From the NCBI GenBank assembly GCA_963781595.1, contig CAWAGG010000006.1, forward strand, positions 1,612,001 to 1,676,000: a stretch of 64,000 nt of DNA, read 5' to 3'. The translations under genes and the position numbers were made by a program. The notes beneath the pieces were generated by a model that saw only the letters and a program-made list of their open reading frames with translations, did no database searches and was not told where the DNA came from. This stretch comes from JBEDUK01 sp963781595. GTDB lineage: Bacteria > Actinomycetota > UBA4738. Each line of letters starts with the position of its first letter. Positions within the stretch are counted from its first letter, which is position 1. Positions 39,101 to 48,679 of the stretch are shown in pieces.

Positions 39101-40259
39101 ATGGCCCAACTCGACGCCTCGGCGTTCCCGACCCAGAGCCGCTCGCTGTCGGAACGGATCCCGTTCCGCCACGTCGATCTCGCCCTCGTCGGCGCGGCGC
39201 TCGTCCTGGCCGTGTACGGCGTCCTGATGGTCTACTCGGCGACGCACCGGGGTCAGGCGATCCGCTCGCTGGACCCGACGTTCTTCGTCAAGCGTCAGGC
39301 GCTGTTCGCGACGATCGGGTTGATCACGATGGCGGCGGTCGCGCTGTTCGACTACCGGCACCTCCGGATCTGGGCGCCGTTCATCTACGCGTTCTTCGTG
39401 CTCACGCTGATCGTCGTGAAGCTGCCGCACGTCGGGCATGCGGCCCTGGGGGCCCAGCGGTCGTTCTCGGTGCTCGGGTTCCAGCTCAGCCCGTCGCTGT
39501 TCATGCGGATCGCACTGATCCTCATACTGGCGGCGTACCTGTCGAGCATCCATGGGATCACCGTCGCTCATGCAGGTCATCCGCGCCGTGCTGATCGCCG
39601 CGATCCCGATCGCGCTCGTGTTCGTCCAGCCGGACCTCGGGACGTCCATCGTCCTGGCCGCGATCCTGGTGGCGCTGCTGGTGATCGCCGGCGCGCGGGC
39701 GCGGCACCTCGTGATCCTGGCCCTGATCGCGATCGTGGGTGTGGTCGGGGCGCTCCAGCTTGGCGTGATCAAGGACTTCCAGCTCCAGCGGCTCCAGGTC
39801 TTCCTGGACCCGGGGAACGCCCCGCCGAAGGCCGTGTGGAACCTCCAGCAGTCCGAGATCGCGATCGGCTCGGGCGGGATCTCCGGGCGCGGCTACCTCA
39901 AGGGAACGCAGACGAACCTCGCGTTCGTGCCGGAGCAGCAGACGGACTTCATCTTCACGGTGGTGGGGGAGGAGTTCGGTTTCGTCGGGGCCATCGTGCT
40001 GCTGCTGCTCTTCATGCTGGTGCTGTGGCGGGCCTACCGGATCGCGCTCACGTCGCGAGACCCGTTCGGCACCTACGTGGCGATCGGCGTCGCGGCGATG
40101 TTCTCGATCCAGATCTTCGTCAACGTCGGGATGACGATCGGGATCATGCCGATCACGGGGATCCCGCTGCCGTTCATGTCCTACGGGGGCAGCGCGCTGA
40201 TCGCGGACTTCATCGGGATCGGACTACTGATCAGCATCCACATGCGGCGACAGGACTGA
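39101..40259 (+). CDS. rodA: Rod shape-determining protein RodA (SEDS glycosyltransferase)
   Basis: Membrane glycan polymerase with about ten helices. DYRHLRIWAPFIYAF, FVQPDLGTSIVLAAI, NLQQSEIAIGSGGISGRG, FVPEQQTDFIFTVVGEEFG and LPFMSYGGSALI are SEDS signatures. One break: GGGA at 39554-39557; with one base removed the protein has 385 residues. ATG start with GGGAGGGACG upstream. Partner of MrdA. Confidence 0.92.
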
Positions 40260-40321
40260 GGCGGGCTCGGCTCCCCGATCGCGCGATCTCGCCCGGCTAC
40301 GAGGAACGACGCGCCGACGTT

Positions 40322-40690
40322 GGTATCCTTGACGCCAGGAAGTGTGCCTTCGATCTCGGCCGGGTGCCCGCGAGTGCGGGAGAGGAACGGCCTGGAGACG
40401 AAGGAAGCAGGAACCAGAGGCAACCGCCTCGCCGCGAACGGCAGCCCGCCGCCCGACCAACCGGGTGGGACCGGAGCCGCCGATCGTCGCAGCGAAGCCG
40501 GATGCAGGAAGAGGTCTGCGGAGTGCTGACCGTCACGCACAGGTGACGCTCGTCCCATACGCGGTCGAACGACCGGATGGGGGATCCCCCCCGTTCCGTT
40601 CGATCTGCGCTGCACCCGTTCCCGCTCCTCCCGCTCATCTCGCTCCGCTCGGCCGTGTCCGCGGTGAGGCGTCGATCGAAAGGACGTCTC
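40322..40690 (+). ncRNA. Long, possibly structured 5' leader of rne
   Basis: About 430 bases separate rodA from the rne GTG with no credible gene. TATCCT at 40324-40329 may be a -10 box, giving a leader near 350 nt. Small perfect hairpins follow: CCCGC-GAGT-GCGGG (40367-40380) and GAGGC-AACC-GCCTC (40417-40430), then CCCG/CGGG (40452-40465) and a GGGGGATCCCCCC block near 40578-40590. In proteobacteria the rne leader mediates autoregulation; similarity in role here is inferred. It matches no RNA family I can recognise. Confidence 0.4.
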
Positions 40691-43081
40691 GTGAGCGAAG
40701 ACCCACCGGTCATCTCCATCGAGCGGCGTGGATCGGATCCCGCCGCACCAGTTCCGTCAGCGTCGTCGCCCTCGGCTGAGGGATCCGCGTCCGGGCCGCG
40801 TGACGGCTCGGACGGAAGCGCGCCGAGCACTCCGGCCCGCCGCCGCCGCCGCCGCGGGGGCCGTGGCCGAGGCGGCGGGCAGCGTTCCGCGGCAGCGGAC
40901 GGCGCCGCTGCCGGTCCCCAGGCGGGAGGTCCGGATCCGGGCGCCGGCGGTCCCGATGGTCGAACCACCTCCCGGGCCGCCGCCGATCGGCCAGAGGCAC
41001 CGGCCGGCCCCGCGGGATCCGGAACGCCGAGCGCCCCTCCGACCGACGCCGCCCCGAACGGGTCGTCCAGCAGCGCTGGACCGCGCCCGCGGCGCCGGCG
41101 CGGCGGCGGAGCGCGGTCGGCGAGTGGCTCCGGTAGCGGCACGGTCGCCGACTCCGGGTCTGCCGCCGACACGGTGGCGCAGGCCGCGGGGCCAGCCGAG
41201 GCCCCGGCGGCGGCGAGCCCGCGGGCCCGCACGGCGCCCCGGACCACACGGCCCGGGTCGGCTGCGACGGCGACGGATGCGACCCCTGCCCCGACCGACG
41301 CGGACGGAGCCGGTGAGGCGTCCGCGCCGACGACCCCGGCGCGACGGCGCCGCCGGCGCCGAGGGCGCGGATCGGGGACCGCGACCAGGTCGACGGCCGG
41401 TCAGGACCCGACGACCGACGACCACGCCGAGGGGGCGCCGTCCGCGGAGCCGGACCCGTCCCGGGCTGGGTCGGCCGCCGGGTCTCGTGCCCCGGCCGCT
41501 CGGCGCCGCGCAGCCGAGCCTCGCGACGCGAGCAAGCGGGCCGCCAGGCCCAGGGCGCCGAAGCAGGCGAAGGAAGCGGCCGAGCCGGCTCCGGGGGAGG
41601 CATCGACCGGCGCGGCAACGCCGGCGACGGCGGACGGCGCCGAGGAGAGCGGGGCCACCGCGCGTCCGCGCCGACGCCGCTCGAGGGCGGGCTCCTCGAC
41701 GGCGGCGAAAGCCGGAGCAGCGGGCTCCGCCGCGGAGCCGGCCGGCGGGAAGCAGGAGGACGATGGCGGACCGACGCGGACGCGTCGCCGGCGCCTCCCG
41801 GGTCGCCGCCGCCGCGAGCAGATCGCCCCGGTCCAGCGCATCGCGAACAAGATCATGCTGGTCACGGAGAACGACGACCGCGACCAGATCGCCGTCGTCC
41901 AGGACCGCATCCTCATCGAGCACTACATCACGCGGTCCGGCGCCACCTCGATGGTGGGCAACATCTACATGGCCCGCGTCCAGAACGTGCTGCCGGGCAT
42001 GGAGGCGGCGTTCGTCGACATCGGCCGGGGCCGCAACGCGGTGCTGTACGCCGGCGAGGTGGCGTTCGACGAAGACGAGGATGGACCCCGTCCGCGGATC
42101 GAGCACGTCCTGAAGTCCGGTCAGACGATCATGGTCCAGGTGACGAAGGACCCGATCGGGGGCAAGGGCGCCCGCGTCACCCAAGAGATTAGCCTCCCGG
42201 GACGATACGTCGTGTTCGTTCCGAAGTCCGAGGTATTCGGCATCAGCCGGCGTCTGCCCGACGAGGAACGGCAGCGGCTGAAGAAGGTGTTGAAGGACGT
42301 CAAACCGGCCGACGATGGTCTGATCGTTCGGACCGCCGCGGAGGGCGCCAGCGAAAAGGACCTCCGCGCCGACCTCCAGCGCCTCACCGACGAATGGGCC
42401 CGGATCCAGAAGGACTCGAAGAAGGGCAAGGCGCCGAAGCTCATCTACGAGGAGCCTGAGCTGACCGTCCGGGTCGTGCGCGACCTGTACAACGAGGCCG
42501 AGTTCACCGAGCTGCTGATCGAGTCGCCCGGCGTCTACGACCGGGTCACGTCGTACCTGGGCAGCGTCGCGCCCGAGCTGCTCCCGCAGGTCAAGCGCCA
42601 CGAGGGCAAGCTGTCGCTGTTCGAGTCGTTCCACGTGACCGAGCAGATCCACAAGGCGCTCGACCGCAAGGTCTGGCTCCCCTCGGGCGGGTATCTCGTG
42701 ATCGACAAGACCGAGGCGATGACCGTCATCGACGTCAACACCGGCAAGCACGTCGGCAAGGCGAACCTCGAGGAGACCGTGACGAAGACGAACGTCGAGG
42801 CCGCCGACGAGGTCGCGCGCCAGCTCCGGCTCCGCGACATCGGCGGCATCATCATCATCGACTTCATCGACATGCTGCTCGAGAAGAATCGCTCGCTGGT
42901 CCGCGACACGCTGGCGAACGCGCTCGCCCAGGACAAGACGAAGTCCCAGGTGTTCGACATCGGCCCGCTCGGCCTGCTCGAGGTCACCCGAAAGCGGGTC
43001 TCGAGCGGCCTGCTCGACGCCTTCTCGCACACCTGTCCGACGTGCGAGGGCCGGGGAATCATCGTGACCCACAAGATCTGA
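40691..43081 (+). CDS. rne: Ribonuclease E/G family endoribonuclease with long disordered N-terminus
   Basis: A 796-residue RNase. Residues 1 to about 375 are low-complexity Ala/Pro/Gly/Arg with basic blocks such as RRRRRRGGRGRGGG. The S1 domain follows (ARVQNVLPGMEAAFVDIG, about 426), then the DNase I-like catalytic domain with metal ligands in VIDVNTGK (about 680) and IIIDFIDM (about 725), and the zinc link CPTCEGRG (about 781). It stops right after the zinc link, so any scaffold region is N-terminal, not C-terminal as in E. coli. GTG at 40691 with AAAGGACG upstream. Confidence 0.92.
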   Translation: MSEDPPVISIERRGSDPAAPVPSASSPSAEGSASGPRDGSDGSAPSTPARRRRRRGGRGRGGGQRSAAADGAAAGPQAGGPDPGAGGPDGRTTSRAAADRPEAPAGPAGSGTPSAPPTDAAPNGSSSSAGPRPRRRRGGGARSASGSGSGTVADSGSAADTVAQAAGPAEAPAAASPRARTAPRTTRPGSAATATDATPAPTDADGAGEASAPTTPARRRRRRRGRGSGTATRSTAGQDPTTDDHAEGAPSAEPDPSRAGSAAGSRAPAARRRAAEPRDASKRAARPRAPKQAKEAAEPAPGEASTGAATPATADGAEESGATARPRRRRSRAGSSTAAKAGAAGSAAEPAGGKQEDDGGPTRTRRRRLPGRRRREQIAPVQRIANKIMLVTENDDRDQIAVVQDRILIEHYITRSGATSMVGNIYMARVQNVLPGMEAAFVDIGRGRNAVLYAGEVAFDEDEDGPRPRIEHVLKSGQTIMVQVTKDPIGGKGARVTQEISLPGRYVVFVPKSEVFGISRRLPDEERQRLKKVLKDVKPADDGLIVRTAAEGASEKDLRADLQRLTDEWARIQKDSKKGKAPKLIYEEPELTVRVVRDLYNEAEFTELLIESPGVYDRVTSYLGSVAPELLPQVKRHEGKLSLFESFHVTEQIHKALDRKVWLPSGGYLVIDKTEAMTVIDVNTGKHVGKANLEETVTKTNVEAADEVARQLRLRDIGGIIIIDFIDMLLEKNRSLVRDTLANALAQDKTKSQVFDIGPLGLLEVTRKRVSSGLLDAFSHTCPTCEGRGIIVTHKI

Positions 43082-43148
43082 GGCGTTCCGGGGAGCCGCG
43101 TCCGATAGCATCTACGGCCGGCTCCCGCGACCGAAAGAGGGATCGACC

Positions 43149-43688
43149 ATGTATGCAGTGATCAGGACCGGTGGGAAGCAGCACAAGGTGAAGGCCGGCG
43201 ACGTGCTCGAGGTCGAGCTGATCCGCTCGGACAAGGACACCGTCACCTTCACGCCGCTGCTCGTCGTCGACGACGATGGGGCGACCCACGTCGGGAAAGA
43301 GGCGTCGAAGGCCATCGTGACGGCCAAGCTGGTCGGCGAACAGAAGGGCGACAAGGTCAAGATCTTCAAGTACCGGCCGAAGACCGGCTACGCGAAACGG
43401 GCCGGCCACCGGCAGCTGTACACGTTGATCGAGATCCAGAACGTCTCGCTCGCAGGCCGTCCCAGGCGCGAGCCGAAGGCGGCTGAGCAGCCGAAGGCAT
43501 CCCAGGAGGCGAGCGCGACCGAAGAGGCCGCGGCGACCGCGGCAGGGCCGGACGAGACGGGTGCCGCAGAGCCGAAGCCCAAGGCGACGGCCGCGAAGCC
43601 GAAGGCCGCGAAGCCGAAGGCGAAGGCCGAGCCAGAACCCGCGGCCGAGGCCACGGACGCGCCCGACGCGGACGGCGACGGGGCCTGA
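43149..43688 (+). CDS. rplU: 50S ribosomal protein L21 with C-terminal extension
   Basis: bL21 binds 23S rRNA. Residues 1-102 are the canonical protein (MYAVIRTGGKQHKV to YTLIEIQNV, with GHRQ motif). A further 75 residues are Ala/Lys/Pro/Glu rich (repeated KPKA units) and have no counterpart in the usual 103-residue protein. AAAGAGGGATCG precedes the ATG. Followed by rpmA. Confidence 0.95.
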   Translation: MYAVIRTGGKQHKVKAGDVLEVELIRSDKDTVTFTPLLVVDDDGATHVGKEASKAIVTAKLVGEQKGDKVKIFKYRPKTGYAKRAGHRQLYTLIEIQNVSLAGRPRREPKAAEQPKASQEASATEEAAATAAGPDETGAAEPKPKATAAKPKAAKPKAKAEPEPAAEATDAPDADGDGA

Positions 43689-43701
43689 GCAGGGCGTCTG
43701 C

Positions 43702-43707
43702 TACCCT
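43702..43707 (+). promoter_or_regulatory. -10 box before rpmA
   Basis: TACCCT, nine bases before the rpmA ATG; suggests rpmA also has its own leaderless transcript besides read-through from rplU. Confidence 0.35.
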
Positions 43708-43716
43708 CATACGACC

Positions 43717-43968
43717 ATGGCGCACAAGAAGGGCGGCGGCTCGACGCGGAACGGGCGGGATTCGAACTCCAAGCGTCTCGGCGTGAAAGCGTTCGCCGGG
43801 CAGGAGGTCACCGCCGGTTCGATCATCGTCCGCCAGCGCGGAACCAGGATCCATCCGGGCGAGCGCGTCGGCCGGGGCGGGGACGACACGCTGTTCGCGC
43901 TCACCGCCGGGACCGTGGAGTTCCACATGTCGCGCGGCCGCCGGTTCGTCTCGATCGTCGAAGCCTGA
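43717..43968 (+). CDS. rpmA: 50S ribosomal protein L27
   Basis: An 83-residue bL27. AHKKGGGSTRNGRDS at the N-terminus reaches the peptidyl transferase centre in ribosomes; GQEVTAGSIIVRQRGT is the core motif. No Firmicute-type N-terminal cleavage extension. 28 bases after rplU. Confidence 0.96.
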   Translation: MAHKKGGGSTRNGRDSNSKRLGVKAFAGQEVTAGSIIVRQRGTRIHPGERVGRGGDDTLFALTAGTVEFHMSRGRRFVSIVEA

Positions 43969-43978
43969 GGCGCTCGCC

Positions 43979-44437
43979 TCACCGAGCCCGCTTCGTCCGC
44001 TCGATCCGCTCCACCCACGCCACGACCTCGTCTCGAACCAGCGGGTTCGCGTCCCGCAGCGCCGTGGCCGCATCCCGCTGCGCGCGGCGCCGAGGGGACT
44101 GCAACTGGATCCCCTGTCTCTCGATCGGATCGAGGTTGGGCGGGGCGACGAAGTAGAACCCGAGCCGCTCGGGAAGGTCGGGGTCGCGCACGCGCATGTC
44201 GAGGACCGGGGTGAACCGCGCCGCCCTGACGCGCCGGATGTGGTCGAGCCGGATCCGCGTATCGCCGACGCGACCGGAGTCCGGCCGGAACACCAGGAGG
44301 TCGGGTTCGAGCCAGATCGGACCCTTCAGCCCGGACATGCCCGTCTTGATGCTCACCATCCACACGGTGCTGTGCGGTCTGGTCGGTCCTCCACGCCCGG
44401 CCGCCACGGGCTCCCGGCCCTCCTCACCGTCCGCCAT
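43979..44437 (-). CDS. Hypothetical protein, possible PH-like fold
   Basis: A 152-residue protein of unknown function, convergent with rpmA (10 bases apart) and divergent from obgE. Central part GPIWLEPDLLVFRPDSGRV and RIRLDHIRRVRAARFTPVL resembles the strand pattern of small PH-like domains. The last 30 residues are a charged helix. No membrane segment or signal peptide. Function not assigned. Confidence 0.6.
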   Translation of the reverse strand: MADGEEGREPVAAGRGGPTRPHSTVWMVSIKTGMSGLKGPIWLEPDLLVFRPDSGRVGDTRIRLDHIRRVRAARFTPVLDMRVRDPDLPERLGFYFVAPPNLDPIERQGIQLQSPRRRAQRDAATALRDANPLVRDEVVAWVERIERTKRAR

Positions 44438-44516
44438 GTGTCAGGCGAGCCTAGCGCTCGGTCGCATGACGCGGTGCCGATCTGGGATGGAGCGGCCGAC
44501 CTGGGATGATCGACCG

Positions 44517-45792
44517 ATGTTCGTCGACGAGGCCTCGATCGCCGTGCGCGCCGGGAGTGGGGGGTCAGGGAGCGCGCACCTGCACAGCGAACCCTTCAAG
44601 CCCCGAGGCGGGCCGGACGGCGGCGACGGGGGACGCGGTGGCGAGGTCGATCCTTCGCGTCGACACGTCGATGTTCGACCTCTCGTCATACCGGGATCGA
44701 CCCCGGTACGCGGCGGACGACGGCGGCCCCGGAGCGCGCAACAACCGCCATGGGGCGAACGGCAAGGACGTGGTGATCCTGGTCCCCGACGGCACCGTCG
44801 TGTCGGACGAACGCGGAGCCGTCGCGGACCTGGTCGGCGAGGGCAGTCAGGTCGTCGTCGCCCGGGGCGGCCGGGGCGGCCGCGGGAATGCGTCCCTCAG
44901 ATCCCGTACGAACCGCACGCCGCGCGTTGCCGAGCCGGGAGAGACCGGCGAGGAGCACCTGCTGCGGCTCGAGCTTCGGCTCGTCGCCGACGTCGGGCTG
45001 GTGGGGCTGCCGAACGCCGGCAAGTCCACGCTCCTCGCGGCACTCACCGCGGCGCAGCCGAAGATCGCCGACTACCCGTTCACGACGCTCACCCCGAACC
45101 TGGGGGTCGCGGGCGACGGCGACGAGCGGGTCGTCGTTGCCGATGTCCCCGGCCTGATCGAGGGCGCGCACGAGGGCAAGGGCCTCGGGCTCACGTTCCT
45201 GCGACACGTGTCACGCGCCCGTGCGCTCGTGTACGTGGTCGACCTGACGGGCGAGCCGGGCTCGGACCTGGAGACGGTTCGGTCCGAGGTGGGTGCGTTC
45301 GATCATGAGCTCGCCGAGCGCGCGTCGCTCGCCGTCGGAACGAAGATCGACCTGCTCGGTCCCGGTGCTGCGGACGGGACGAACGCGCGCGCACGCGAAC
45401 TGGACCTGCTCGTCTCGGGCGTCACGGGGGAGGGGATCGCGGACCTGCAGGCGCGGATCGGGAGCCTCGTCGCACGGGCCAGGGCCGAGCAGCCGCCGCC
45501 CGAGCCGTTCGTCGTCATGCGGCCGGGGCGCGATCCGTTCTCGGTCGTGCGCGAGCGAGGCGGGTGGCGCGTCTCCGGGCCGCGCGTCGAACGCTGGGTG
45601 AAGGAGGTCGACGTCGAGGACGAGCATCAGGTCGAGATGCTCCAGCGGAGGCTGATCAAGGCGGGCGTCGAACGCCGGCTGGAAGCCGCCGGCGCGAAGC
45701 GCGGGGACGACGTGACGATCGCCGGCGTCACGTTCGAGTTCCAACCGGGTATGCCGGGCGGAGGGGAGGACGACGGTGCCGACGAAGCGTGA
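44517..45792 (+). CDS. obgE: GTPase Obg/CgtA
   Basis: Ribosome-assembly and stress GTPase. The glycine-rich Obg fold (VRAGSGGSGSAHLHSE) is followed by the G domain: GLPNAGKST (G1), DVPGLIEGA (G3), TKID (G4), then a C-terminal OCT domain. One break: GTCG at 44646-44649 in the GEV-ILRVD segment; with one base removed it has 424 residues, normal length. The end overlaps the next gene's GTG by 17 bases. Confidence 0.93.
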
Positions 45793-46231
45793 GCTCTGCG
45801 ACGCCGAGGAAGCGGGCTGGCGTGCCTTCGTGGACGCGCTCTCCGCGATCCCGAACGACGTGTGCGAGCAGGTCGGGTACTACCCCGACTGGTCCGTGAA
45901 GGACATGGTGGCTCATATGGGCAACTGGCAGGCGGAGGCGGTCCAGATCTTCCAGCAGATCCGGGTAGGCACGTACCGGCACGAACGGCTGGACATCGAC
46001 GAGATGAACCGACGGTTCGTGGAGGCGAACCGCGACCAGCCCGTGACCGTCGTGAAGGCGGAATGCGCGGCGTCCCGGACCCGGTTCCTCCAGGAGTTCG
46101 ACCGCCTCCAGATCGTGACGCCGGACGCGGAGGAATGGTTCGTCGAATGCGGGGCGAACCACTACGGCGAGCACCTCCCGCGACTGCACGAGTGGGCTGC
46201 CGAGCTGGCCGGTCGCGATGCGCTCCGATAG
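45776..46231 (+). CDS. DinB/MDMPI-like four-helix protein
   Basis: A 151-residue protein. WSVKDMVAHMGNWQAEA is the metal-site segment of DinB and maleylpyruvate-isomerase N-terminal domains (His ligand in AHMG), with a C-terminal HYGEHLPRLHEW that could supply more ligands. Probably a thiol-dependent S-transferase or metal-binding protein; substrate unknown. GTG start overlaps obgE. Confidence 0.7.
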   Translation: MPTKRELCDAEEAGWRAFVDALSAIPNDVCEQVGYYPDWSVKDMVAHMGNWQAEAVQIFQQIRVGTYRHERLDIDEMNRRFVEANRDQPVTVVKAECAASRTRFLQEFDRLQIVTPDAEEWFVECGANHYGEHLPRLHEWAAELAGRDALR

Positions 46232-46289
46232 TCAGGGTGCCTTACCATCTGTTCGTCCGGTAGATACCGGAATCCCGCTGGGCCGCACC

Positions 46290-46295
46290 TAGAAT
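46290..46295 (+). promoter_or_regulatory. -10 box before nadD
   Basis: TAGAAT, eight bases before GTG 46304, fits the leaderless layout. Confidence 0.4.
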
Positions 46296-46303
46296 CGCAG
46301 CGC

Positions 46304-46921
46304 GTGATGACGAGACCGAGACGTCTGGGCGTCATGGGCGGCACGTTCGATCCGATCCACCATGGGCACCTCGTGACCGCCGAGGCCGCTCTGTGGCAGT
46401 TCAGCCTGGACGAGGTCGCGTTCGTCCCGACCGGAAGCCCGTGGATGAAGACCGACCGCGAGGTGACGTCGGCGGAGGACCGGTACCTGATGACGGTGAT
46501 CGCGACAGCGTCGAATCCGTATTTCTCGGTGTCACGGATCGAGGTCGACCGGACCGGACCCACGTACACGGTGGACACCCTCGAGCAGCTCCGGGCCGAG
46601 GCGAAGGACCCGGTCGAGCTGTTCTTCATCACCGGCGCCGACGCGATGCTCGAGATCCTCCACTGGAAGGACCCCGATGAGGTGCTGTCGAACGCGCACT
46701 TCATCGCCGCGACGCGGCCCGGGTACGACCTGACGCGCTTCGAGACCGAGGCGTCGAGCGCGCATCCGAACGTATCCGTCATGCACATCCCGGCCCTCGC
46801 GATCTCCTCGACGGACATCCGCCGCCGGGTCCGAGAGGGCGAACCGATCCGATATCTCTTGCCCGAGGGGGTTCAGACCTACATCGAGAAGGCCGAGCTG
46901 TATCGGGGAGGAGGAGGATGA
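46304..46921 (+). CDS. nadD: Nicotinate-nucleotide adenylyltransferase
   Basis: A 205-residue enzyme making NaAD from NaMN and ATP. GVMGGTFDPIHHGHL is the nucleotidyl-transferase HxGH region and ISSTDIRRRV the C-terminal ATP site. GTG at 46304 or ATG at 46307. Stop overlaps the next ATG (ATGA). Confidence 0.95.
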   Translation: MMTRPRRLGVMGGTFDPIHHGHLVTAEAALWQFSLDEVAFVPTGSPWMKTDREVTSAEDRYLMTVIATASNPYFSVSRIEVDRTGPTYTVDTLEQLRAEAKDPVELFFITGADAMLEILHWKDPDEVLSNAHFIAATRPGYDLTRFETEASSAHPNVSVMHIPALAISSTDIRRRVREGEPIRYLLPEGVQTYIEKAELYRGGGG

Positions 46922-48264
46922 GCGTCGAGGTCTCCCCGGGGAGTACGCAGGACGCGGGTGGGGAAACGCCGGGCACGCCGCAGGCCGGCGGTGCGCCGCT
47001 GAGCGCGAGCCCCGTCGCCGTCGAGCAGCAACCGGTCGGTGGCGCCGAGCCCGAGCAGGCCGCGGCCGAGGTCACGGAGCTGCCGCCGAGCGACCTCCTG
47101 CCGCCCGACCCCGGCGTCGCGGTCGCGCAGGGCTATCGCGCGGCAGCGTGGGGCGACACCGGATGGCCGACGACCGTTCCGCCGATCCGGGGACAGCGGC
47201 TGCGGCGGCTCGAGCGCAAACGACGACGCCGGCGCCTGCTCGCGCTCGGGGTCGTCCTGCTCGCGATCGCGGCCAACGTTGCCATCTTCGTCCTGCCCCA
47301 CGGGTCCCACCGCCAGGGTCCTCCGCCGCCGTCGGCGTTCGGCAAGGCTCCGCCGAGCGTCGCTTGGGCGCTGAACTGGGGGAACGAAGAGCAGGGAGCG
47401 TCGCTCGCGATCATCGGCGTTCCGCCCGGGAGCCCCGCGATCGGAGTGGTCGCGGCCGACGATGCGCGCGTGGACCTGCCGAGCGGAGCACCGTTGACCG
47501 TGGCTCCCGCATCCACCACCGGCGCGAGTGCGATCGAGACGGCGCAGGGCCTGTTGAACCGGCGGGTCGGTCACTACCTGTTGAGCACGCCGGCGGACAT
47601 CGCCGCCCTCGTCGATCGCATGGGTGGCATCACGTTCGGAGCGCAGGGGTCCACGATCGTGAACGGCGTTCCCGTCGGCCCGGGGGAGACGACCGCGACC
47701 GGTGCGCAGGTGGAGGCGTATCTGCTCCAGGGCTCCGGCGTGGACCCGTGGGTACGGTGGGAGGACGTCCTCTCCGGGATCCTGGATTCCGCCGGCGAGC
47801 CGTCCGCGTGGGACAGGGTCCCGGGCACGAGCGACCAGGGCGCAGTGGTGACCGGCCTGCTGCGAGACGCACACGGCGCGACGGTGGTCGACCTGCCCAC
47901 GGCGAACGAGTTCGGCATCCTCAAGGTCGATACGGCGGGCGCCGAGGCGCTCCTCGCGTCGTCGTTCGGATCGAGCGTGAGCGGGCTCGTCCGCGTGATC
48001 GTGCAGAACGGCAACGGCCTGCCCGGCATGGGTCAGCAGATCGGAGCCCTGATGGCGCCGTACGGGTACCGGGTGGTGGACTCGCAGAACGCGCGCTCCT
48101 TCGACGTTCGGGATACGCAGATCGTCGCCGCGAACGGCACGTTCATGCGCTGGGCGCAGGAGGCGCAGCAGCTCCTCGGAACCGGTAAGGTGTTCCTCGA
48201 TGCCCGACCGACCGGGATCGCGGACCTGACGATCGTGGTCGGCAAGGACTACGGGACGGGGTGA
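46918..48264 (+). CDS. Membrane-anchored LytR_C-domain protein (LCP-related)
   Basis: A 448-residue protein. Residues 1-95 are Pro/Ala/Glu-rich and cytoplasmic, then RRRRR and one helix (about 107-126) place the rest outside. The middle (ADIAALVDRMGGITF, GAQVEAYLLQ) resembles LytR-CpsA-Psr domains, which attach polymers to peptidoglycan, though the Arg-rich active site is not obvious. The C-terminal 90 residues (VRVIVQNGNGLPGMGQQI) are a LytR_C domain. It sits between nadD and rsfS, its common actinobacterial place. Confidence 0.8.
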   Translation: MSVEVSPGSTQDAGGETPGTPQAGGAPLSASPVAVEQQPVGGAEPEQAAAEVTELPPSDLLPPDPGVAVAQGYRAAAWGDTGWPTTVPPIRGQRLRRLERKRRRRRLLALGVVLLAIAANVAIFVLPHGSHRQGPPPPSAFGKAPPSVAWALNWGNEEQGASLAIIGVPPGSPAIGVVAADDARVDLPSGAPLTVAPASTTGASAIETAQGLLNRRVGHYLLSTPADIAALVDRMGGITFGAQGSTIVNGVPVGPGETTATGAQVEAYLLQGSGVDPWVRWEDVLSGILDSAGEPSAWDRVPGTSDQGAVVTGLLRDAHGATVVDLPTANEFGILKVDTAGAEALLASSFGSSVSGLVRVIVQNGNGLPGMGQQIGALMAPYGYRVVDSQNARSFDVRDTQIVAANGTFMRWAQEAQQLLGTGKVFLDARPTGIADLTIVVGKDYGTG

Positions 48265-48310
48265 CGGGGACGGGGACGACGCGGGACATGGCCCGGACGC
48301 CGGGAGCGCG

Positions 48311-48673
48311 GTGACGAGCACCATCGACGAAGCGCGCCTGGCGGCCCGGACCGCGGCGGAGAAGCAAGCCGAAGCCGTCGTCATCCTGGACGTACGCGAA
48401 CAGATCACGATCACCGACTACTTCGTCGTGTGCTCCGGGGCCTCCGAGCGTCAGGTCAAGACGATCGCCGAAGAGGTCGAGAACGCGCTCAAGACGGTCG
48501 GGCGCGCGCCCGTGCGGGTCGAGGGCGGGCCGGGCGCTCGGTGGATCCTCATCGACTACGTCGACTTCGTCGTGCACGTGTTCCACGACGAGGAGCGCGC
48601 GTTCTACCGGCTCGAGACCCTGTGGCAGGACGCGCCGCGGGTCCAGCTGGAGGCTGCGTCCGAAGCGGTCTGA
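48311..48673 (+). CDS. rsfS: Ribosomal silencing factor RsfS
   Basis: A 120-residue protein that binds uL14 and blocks subunit joining in starvation. DYFVVCSGASERQVKTIAEEV and WILIDYVDFVVHVF are family motifs. GTG start at 48311, 46 bases after the LytR_C gene. Confidence 0.93.
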   Translation: MTSTIDEARLAARTAAEKQAEAVVILDVREQITITDYFVVCSGASERQVKTIAEEVENALKTVGRAPVRVEGGPGARWILIDYVDFVVHVFHDEERAFYRLETLWQDAPRVQLEAASEAV

Positions 48674-48679
48674 GCCGGT

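Noticed and set aside
40260..40690. RNase P RNA, tmRNA or another known structural RNA before rne
   Set aside because: I looked for the conserved RNase P core (GAGGAAAGTCC-like, ACAGAAA) and for the tmRNA tRNA-like ends; neither is present. Only a candidate leader remains.
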